64,000 bases of DNA from CALGLS01 sp965222105 (lineage in GTDB: Bacteria > Bacteroidota > Bacteroidia > Chitinophagales > Saprospiraceae): positions 107,066 to 171,065 of the forward strand of contig CBDCTQ010000033.1 in the NCBI GenBank assembly GCA_965222105.1, written 5' to 3'. Positions 58,243 to 64,000 of this stretch are shown here, in pieces (positions within the stretch are counted from its first letter, which is position 1; the number at the start of each line of letters is the position of its first letter). The notes beneath the pieces were generated by a model that saw only the letters and a list, made by a program, of their open reading frames with translations, was not told the DNA's origin and did no database searches. The translations under genes were made by a program, and so were the position numbers.

Positions 58243-61023
58243 TTGAAAACAAAGCTACTCCTGACATTTTTGGCAATGACCTGTGCTTTGACTAGCCTCC
58301 AAGCCCAGGAAATTCCGCCGTTGGACACCCTGCCCCCAACCCTCAAAGACTCCATTGCAGCCGTAATTTCTGATTCCATTGTCACCCATTTCGATTCCCT
58401 GCTTACCGATATTCGGGTCGACTCCCTGCCCGGGATCGCGGATTCCACCCTTCAGCAGGCAGATTCCATCGTTTTTACCTCCAATACCGTTCGTTTTTCT
58501 AAAGATTCGCTCGATCAGGAGGTGGAGTCCTACGGCCGCGACTCCATGCAATACGACATCGCCAATAAATTGGTACACCTGTGGGGCGACGCCTATGTCA
58601 AATACGGTACCATTACGCTGAAAGCGGATTACATCATTTACAACTGGACCGACAACATCGTAACCGCCGAACACACCCTCGACAGCCTGGGCAAAAAGGT
58701 GGGACGCCCCGAATTCAGCGACGAATCCCAGTCGTTTACCGCCAATAAAATGCGGTACAATTTCAAAACCCAAAAAGGGGTGGTCTTCGATGCCGTATCG
58801 ACCTACAACGATCTCTATGTTCACGGCTCCAAGGCCAAATTCAAGGGCAAAGGAGCCGATACCCTCCACCAGGACGAGCACATGTACAGCAAAGACGCCA
58901 TATTTACCACCTGTAACCACCCTCACCCTCACTTTGGCATCCGCAGCAACAAGCAGAAAGTCGTGCCCGACAAAGTCGTCGTGGTAGGCCCGTCCAACCT
59001 GGAGATCGGCGGCGTACCCACCCCTGTTTGGTTGCCCTTTGGCTTTTTTCCACTAAAACAGGGCGAGCGCACCGGCCTTATGTTCGGCAACTACGAATTC
59101 AGCGAATCCCTCGGCTTTGGACTACTCGACTTTGGTTGGTATTTCCCCATCAGCGAGCAGATGAACCTGGTACTGCTGGGCGACATTTACACCCGGGGCA
59201 CCTACCGGTTGGATGCCCGCTCGCAATATGCCAAAAGATATAAATATACCGGGTTGTTGAATTTGAGTTACTCCAATCGGCGGGTGGAATCGGGTGTTGA
59301 CTTCGTTAGCGATCATTATTTTGGCATTAGGTGGACTCATACCCAGGCTCAGAAAGCACATCCTTACAATACTTTTGGAGGCGGGGTTAATATTGAAACC
59401 AATAACAACCAAAGTCAAAACAGGGACGACTTCAACAGCACTTTTCAAAACACCCTGTCTTCCAACATTAAATTTACCCGCAAATTTATAGACAAACCCC
59501 TTACACTGTCCGCCAGTTTTGATCACTCGCAAAACACTCAATCCCGGGAAGTAAGAGTCGCCTTCCCTAACATTAATTTTTTTATGAACCAGATATTCCC
59601 TTTCAAAAGGAAAAAGGGCAGCGGAGGCGGCGATGAAAAGTGGTACGAAACCATTAGTTTTAAATACGACGCCAATCTCAGAAATGAGTTTTTGGCCACC
59701 GACACCACGATTTTCACCCGGCAGACGCTGACCGATGCCCGCTACGGCGTTAAACATAAAATTGCCACCAGTGCGCGGATTCCTTTTTTACAATATCTGA
59801 ATGTTACCCCCCGGTTCGACTATACGGAAGTATGGCATTTCAAGACATTGGAAAAAACCTTTGATCCCAACCCGGTGGTCGATTCCATACTAATCGATAC
59901 GCTGGAGATGATCTACCAATTCGACACCACTTCTTATGGTTCGGTAAACGAAATGGTCAACAATGGCTTTAAACCGCTGCGCCTGTTTTCGACGGGCGTA
60001 AACGTCAACACCCGTTTATTTGGTACCCTCTTGTTCAAAAAAGGGTGGCTAAGAGGGTTGCGACATGTGATCGAACCCAACCTCGGGTTCAACTACACGC
60101 CCGATTATACCCGCAGCGGCTGGGGCTATTTCGAGACCGTACAAACCGATTCGCGACAGGAGGATGAATCGGAATACGAACAATACTCCGTGTTCCAGAG
60201 TGGGGTGTTTGGCGACCGTCCTTCGAATCAGGGGCAGCGCATGTCGCTCGACTACAGCCTCGGCAACCGGTTCGAGGGTAAGTATTGGTCGAAACGGGAT
60301 TCGTCTTTCAATAAGTTTAAAATTTTAGATAACATCGGCATGAATGGGGGCTACAATTTTGCCGCCGATTCTTTTCGCCACGACGTCGTGACAATGAATA
60401 CACGAGCACAGTTGCTCGCTTCTGTTTCGAGACTGATGTTGAATGCCAGTTTTGATCCTTATGTGTTTGAAGGAGGGCGGAGGGTCAACCGGTTGATGTG
60501 GAATGAGGAAAAGAAATTGTTCCGGTTTGTCAGAGCCACTGCCGGACTGAGCAATCAACTGAAGGTGGGCCAGTTGGCAGGCCTCCTTTCCGGAAACGGG
60601 ATCAAGAAAGGAGGACGCACCGGTGGTCAGCGAGACAAAGGACCCCAGGGCATCGGCAGTCAAAGCCTGCTCGACCTGATTGAGAATTTCAGCATCCGGC
60701 ACGAATTCAAAGTGACTCTAGAACGGATCGGCGACGACATGGAGCGGGACACCTTCCGCGTTACCGCCCACACCATCGGCATCAACGGCAACCTGCAACT
60801 CACCGACAAATGGCGCTTGTCCATAGGCAACATCACCTACAATTTCAAAACCAAGTCGCTGGTCTATCCCACCCTCAGCATCTACCGCGACCTCCACTGC
60901 TGGGAGCTGAGTATGAACTGGACGCCGGGGGCCAACTCTTACCGGGTGTCGCTTCACGTCAAACCCGGATCGCTCGATTTTATTAAGGTACCCTATCAGC
61001 AGAATCCGTTTGGGGGGTTTTAG
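58243..61023 (+). CDS. lptD: LPS-assembly outer-membrane protein LptD (Bacteroidota type)
   Basis: A 926-residue outer-membrane protein that inserts LPS into the outer leaflet. The start is a TTG (58243) directly after an in-frame TAG, so no other start is possible; the signal peptide is KTKLLLTFLAMTCALTSLQA. An OstA/LptA-like jellyroll follows (about 100-235): YDIANKLVHLWGDAYVKYGT, ITLKADYIIYNWTDNIV, then KDAIFTTCNHPHPHFGIRSN. The LptD barrel region comes next (PTPVWLPFGFFPLKQGERTG, FGLLDFGWYFPISEQMNLVL) through to the aromatic end RVSLHVKPGSLDFIKVPYQQ. Length fits the family. The next gene, folK, starts 50 bp downstream. Confidence 0.87.
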   Translation: MKTKLLLTFLAMTCALTSLQAQEIPPLDTLPPTLKDSIAAVISDSIVTHFDSLLTDIRVDSLPGIADSTLQQADSIVFTSNTVRFSKDSLDQEVESYGRDSMQYDIANKLVHLWGDAYVKYGTITLKADYIIYNWTDNIVTAEHTLDSLGKKVGRPEFSDESQSFTANKMRYNFKTQKGVVFDAVSTYNDLYVHGSKAKFKGKGADTLHQDEHMYSKDAIFTTCNHPHPHFGIRSNKQKVVPDKVVVVGPSNLEIGGVPTPVWLPFGFFPLKQGERTGLMFGNYEFSESLGFGLLDFGWYFPISEQMNLVLLGDIYTRGTYRLDARSQYAKRYKYTGLLNLSYSNRRVESGVDFVSDHYFGIRWTHTQAQKAHPYNTFGGGVNIETNNNQSQNRDDFNSTFQNTLSSNIKFTRKFIDKPLTLSASFDHSQNTQSREVRVAFPNINFFMNQIFPFKRKKGSGGGDEKWYETISFKYDANLRNEFLATDTTIFTRQTLTDARYGVKHKIATSARIPFLQYLNVTPRFDYTEVWHFKTLEKTFDPNPVVDSILIDTLEMIYQFDTTSYGSVNEMVNNGFKPLRLFSTGVNVNTRLFGTLLFKKGWLRGLRHVIEPNLGFNYTPDYTRSGWGYFETVQTDSRQEDESEYEQYSVFQSGVFGDRPSNQGQRMSLDYSLGNRFEGKYWSKRDSSFNKFKILDNIGMNGGYNFAADSFRHDVVTMNTRAQLLASVSRLMLNASFDPYVFEGGRRVNRLMWNEEKKLFRFVRATAGLSNQLKVGQLAGLLSGNGIKKGGRTGGQRDKGPQGIGSQSLLDLIENFSIRHEFKVTLERIGDDMERDTFRVTAHTIGINGNLQLTDKWRLSIGNITYNFKTKSLVYPTLSIYRDLHCWELSMNWTPGANSYRVSLHVKPGSLDFIKVPYQQNPFGGF

Positions 61024-61073
61024 CTTTTGGAAATAAGCACCATTCGATTACCTTTGCGGAAATACCATAGCGG

Positions 61074-61565
61074 ATGAACCCAAACCACGATGTGTATCTG
61101 CATTTGGGAAGCAACCTGGGCGACCGGCAAGCTAATTTGCAAAAAGCAAGGGTATGGATCGACAAGCTGGTGGGACCGGTAAGAAAGACTTCCCGTTTGT
61201 ACCAAACAGCTCCCTGGGGCAACCCCGACCAACCCTGGTTCTTCAACCAGGCTGTTTTGGTGCAAACCGGATTGGAGCCTACAAACTTGTTGGAAAACCT
61301 TCAACAGATCGAACAAAAAGGGGGCCGGGAGCGCGTTGTTAAATGGTCGGCCAGAACGCTCGACATCGACGTCATTTTTTATGGAAATAAAATCGTTAAG
61401 CAACCGAACCTGGTCATTCCTCACCCGCAGATGCACCTCCGGAATTTTGTGTTGGTACCGCTGATGGAAATTGCCGCCGATGTGATCCACCCACTGCTGG
61501 CCTGCAGCGTAGAAGAACTCTACGATCATTGTGAGGATCCACTGGAGGTTGTTTTAATTGAATAA
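61074..61565 (+). CDS. folK: 2-amino-4-hydroxy-6-hydroxymethyldihydropteridine diphosphokinase
   Basis: A 163-residue HPPK of folate synthesis, transferring pyrophosphate from ATP to hydroxymethyl-dihydropterin. Motifs: VYLHLGSNLGDRQANLQKAR, SRLYQTAPWGNPDQPWFFNQ, LLENLQQIEQKGGRERVVKW and the ATP/metal motif ARTLDIDVIFYGNKIV with DxD, then PHPQMHLRNFVLVPLMEIA. All core elements present; normal length. Start MNPNHDVYLHLG is 50 bp after lptD. The deoxynucleoside kinase gene follows by about 20 bp on the same strand, a common Bacteroidota arrangement. Confidence 0.95.
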   Translation: MNPNHDVYLHLGSNLGDRQANLQKARVWIDKLVGPVRKTSRLYQTAPWGNPDQPWFFNQAVLVQTGLEPTNLLENLQQIEQKGGRERVVKWSARTLDIDVIFYGNKIVKQPNLVIPHPQMHLRNFVLVPLMEIAADVIHPLLACSVEELYDHCEDPLEVVLIE

Positions 61566-61586
61566 AATAGGCCAACCAACAACTGC

Positions 61587-62247
61587 TTGAGTCTCAATCC
61601 ATTCCCATATCGTTTCATCGCCAATTGAGGGCAACATAGGTGCAGGTAAGACGACGCTTTTGCCACCTCCTGGCCAAGGGACTACGACTGCCGCCTCGTA
61701 CTCGAACAATTTGCCGACAACCCCTTTCTGCCCTATTTTTACGACAACCCCGAGCGCTATGCATTCCCGGTAGAGTTGTTTTTTATGACCGAACGGCACA
61801 AACAGTTGCAAACAAACCTGCCTCAGCAAGATCTGTTTCGGGAACTCATCCTGTCCGATTATTTCTTTTTGAAAACCCTGCTTTTTGGCCCGCAACAACC
61901 TCAACGACGAAGAATTCCGCCTCTTCCAGCGCCTCTTTCACATCCTCAATACCTCCTTTCCGAAGCCCGACCTGCTGGTGTTTCTTCACCGCTCCGTAGA
62001 CAATTTGTTGGAAAACATCAAAAAACGGGGCAGAGACTACGAACGCGACATCAGCGCCAGCTATCTGCAAAGCATTCAGGATACTTATTTCGACTATTTT
62101 AAAACAGACAATACCACCCCCATCCTCCTCATCGATGTGGAAAAACTGGATTTCCAACACAATGTTTCCGACTACGAATTAATCGTAGATGCCTTAAAAA
62201 AACGGTATCAACCGGGGATGAACCGGTTGAGTTTTGTAGAACGGTAA
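61587..62247 (+). pseudogene. Deoxynucleoside kinase, broken by several indels
   Basis: The expected protein can be assembled by switching frames: TTG start at 61587 reading SLNPFPYRFIA, then IEGNIGAGKTTL (P-loop), DYDCRLVLEQFADNPFLPYF, RYAFPVELFFMTERHKQLQT, DYFFLKTLLF, ARNNLNDEEFRLFQRLF, PDLLVFLHRSVDNLLENIKK, RGRDYERDISASYLQSIQDT and ILLIDVEKLDF. At least four small indels break it: an extra A near 61623, changes near 61657-61668, an extra G near 61680 and an extra G in TTTTTGG at 61882-61888. All residues expected of a dAK/dGK-type kinase, including the ERS/RGRDYE region, survive, so the breaks are likely sequencing errors and not decay. Confidence 0.72.
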
Positions 62248-62250
62248 GCG

Positions 62251-64000
62251 TCAGCCGATCATCAGTTTTCCATCCAGGTAATCTATCACGAGTGTGGTGT
62301 TTTCCACTTCGGGGTTGGTGAGCAACCAGTTGGCGACAGGACCGATCACTGCCTGGTCGATGGCCCGTTGGAGGGGGCGTGCGCCGTACTTTTTGTCGAA
62401 GCCGATCATGGCCAGGTGGTCGATCACGTTTTGCGAAAAGGTCAGGTTTTAGCCCCAGCTTTTCAAAGCCCTCTCTGTTTTTCACTTCTTCCAGTTCTTT
62501 GAGGCAGATGTTTTTGATGTCTTCTTTGGTGAGGGAATTGAACAGGACGATACCGTCGATGCGGTTGACGAATTCGGGCCGGAAGAATTTATGGATGGCC
62601 GACAACCAGTTGGCCTCTGCATTGGTATTTTGCGAAAAGCCAATGGACTGTTGGTTGCTGGCGCCCAGGTTGGTGGTCAGGATGATGATGGTGTTTCTGA
62701 AATTGGTCACCCGGCCGAAATTGTCGAGGAGGACGCCCTCGTCGAGCATGGTCATCAGGGTGTCGAATACAGCGGGGTTGGCCTTTTCGACCTCATCGAG
62801 CAGCACCACGGCGAAGGGGCGTTGCCGGGATCTGGCGGATCAACTGTCCGGGTTCGCGGCCCGAACCGATGAGCCGCGACATCTGTCCGAGTTGTTGCAA
62901 CTCACTCATGTCGATGCGGATGAGTGGCTTTTCGCTGTTGCCCTTTCCGAAGAAATAATCGGCCAGAGCTTTGGCGCTGGCGGTTTTGCCCACGCCGGTG
63001 GGCCCCGCAAACAAGAGGGTAGAGATGGGTTTGGCGGGGTTGTTCAGCCCTGCTTTAAAAACTTTGGACGATGGAGGTCATTCTGTCGAGGGCAGCGGGT
63101 TGGCCGATGATGCGGTCGGCGAAAAACCGGTTGAGTTCATCGGCGTCGAGGGAGCAGGTCGTCGCGAAGAAACAATTCGGGTAAACCGCTTTGCTGAACG
63201 AATTGCCTGACGATGTCGTCGGTGTTTAATCGCTTGCGCTGATTCATTTTCAGCTCACCGACGCCCTGACTCAAAAACCGAATGGCTTTGCCCGGAAAAC
63301 TCTGATAGGGAAAATAGCGCAGCAGCAGTTGATAAGCCAGCTCCAGCGCCTTATTGCTGACGAGTATTTTGTGACTGCGCTGGCAGTGGTCGGCAAATTG
63401 GGTCATTACCGACTGCACTTTTTTTTCGGGCATGTCGGGGAGTCTGACCAGTTGGAAGGAGGCGGCGAAGCCGGGTAGAAGGCGGCGCATGTTCTCCAGT
63501 TCGCGTTCTGTCACCTCTCCGATGATCTGAAGAGTGCCCGATTGTAAGAATGGTGTTAGAAAAGCGGCTACGCTGGTTTCCGGTCCGTGGCCACCGATTT
63601 GAAGCAGATGCACTACATCGATGACCCACAAGATGCCGTTGGCCGATTGGAGTTCTTCGATCATCAGTTCACAGTGTTCTTCCCATTCGCCGAGGTATTT
63701 GGCGTTGGCGGTGATGCGCCGGGGCAGGAGTTGCCAGAAGGTCGTTTCATGGTTTTTGTCCGGGTTGTTTTCGCTTCTGTTTTTAGGTTTATTTTTTTTG
63801 CTTTTTCGGCTGATCTTGCGCATGGCCTGTTTGAGTACAGCGCTTTTACCCACGCCGTGGTTACCTACTACGAGGAGGTTGGCGTTGGACTGTGTGATTT
63901 TTTCAATGACCTGGTCCACCTTGTCTTCCAGTTCCCAGGCCGAGTCGGGAACGATCTTGTTGGCCTGGCTTTGCCCATTGGTTTCGGGGTAGGGGATGGC
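62251..64000 (-). pseudogene. ClpA-type AAA+ unfoldase, C-terminal part, with frameshifts; N-terminus outside the window
   Basis: Reading from the window edge: D1 AAA module (DQVIEKITQSNANLLVVGNH, GVGKSAVLKQAMRKIS, a Walker-B-like GILWVIDVVHLLQIGG that lacks the usual DE), ELFLRDDLL, then LDADELNRFFADRIIGQPAA, D2 Walker A FAGPTGVGKTASAKALADYF, sensor region DMSELQQLGQMSRLIGSG, Walker B FAVVLLDEVEKANPAVFDTL, IIILTTNLGASN, FFRPEFVNRIDGIVLFNSLT and the end GFDKKYGARPLQRAIDQAVI. Four frame changes are needed, at about 62447, 62828 (GGG), 63059 (A5) and 63150, all but the last near a homopolymer. The protein would unfold substrates for ClpP. Its stop is 4 bp from the convergent kinase stop. Confidence 0.78.

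Overview
The window is a chromosomal segment of a Bacteroidota bacterium, most likely from the Saprospiria (Lewinella/Haliscomenobacter-like). This placement is inferred from protein types, not from a marker gene. Supporting signs are at least six proteins or fragments ending in type IX secretion (T9SS) type A sorting domains plus one with a type B domain, giant CotH/lamin-tail adhesin-like proteins, a Bacteroidota-style LptD, several promoter-like TTG-N18-22-TAnnTTTG sequences, and few Shine-Dalgarno motifs. There are no rRNA or tRNA genes, no transposase, no integrase and no CRISPR array.

Layout. 1-3.5 kb: a partial secreted protein, a transglutaminase-like protein behind a small gene carrying an in-frame repeat insertion, a small membrane protein and Hsp20. 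3.8-12.6 kb: a Tat-exported DUF839 (PhoX-like) protein and two T9SS cargo proteins, the second a 1664-residue CotH protein. 12.8-13.8 kb: a HigBA toxin-antitoxin pair whose antitoxin has an extra DUF2853-like N-terminus. 14-16.5 kb: arsenosugar genes (ArsS radical SAM plus AhpD-like partner) and a lipoprotein-type inorganic pyrophosphatase. 16.6-21.2 kb: a GNAT/FemAB-like protein and a sugar-nucleotide operon (DegT aminotransferase, UDP-glucuronate decarboxylase-like, RmlB). 21.3-25.7 kb: a frameshifted C25-peptidase-like T9SS protein, an outer-membrane protein and KdtA.

25.9-43 kb, minus strand, is dominated by surface proteins: a 3100-residue CotH protein with 22 near-identical 70-residue repeats, a secreted M19 dipeptidase, a third CotH protein broken by one base in a C5 run, and a type B T9SS protein. 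43-51 kb: an SDR, a small lipoprotein, a sulfotransferase without a normal start codon, galactokinase, a Septu-like AAA ATPase + HNH defence pair apparently in the same transcription unit as galK, SulP and cyclophilin. 51.4-54.3 kb: a compact unit that could be a small RNA or a 26-residue peptide gene, a thiamine-binding-type protein, a membrane protein, MurB, and two opposed remnants of an SBBP/T9SS gene. 54.7-64 kb is cell-envelope work (methyltransferase, MlaD, amidase with SPOR, LptD), then FolK, a deoxynucleoside kinase and a ClpA-type ATPase.

The last 2.4 kb has many single-base indels in homopolymers that break otherwise well-conserved genes. This looks more like residual sequencing error than gene decay, and the frameshifts near 22.15 kb and 40.42 kb may have the same cause. 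Small non-coding repeats (palindromes, a 118-bp insertion, MITE-like elements of about 150 bp, an 8-bp tandem array) occupy several of the longer intergenic gaps.
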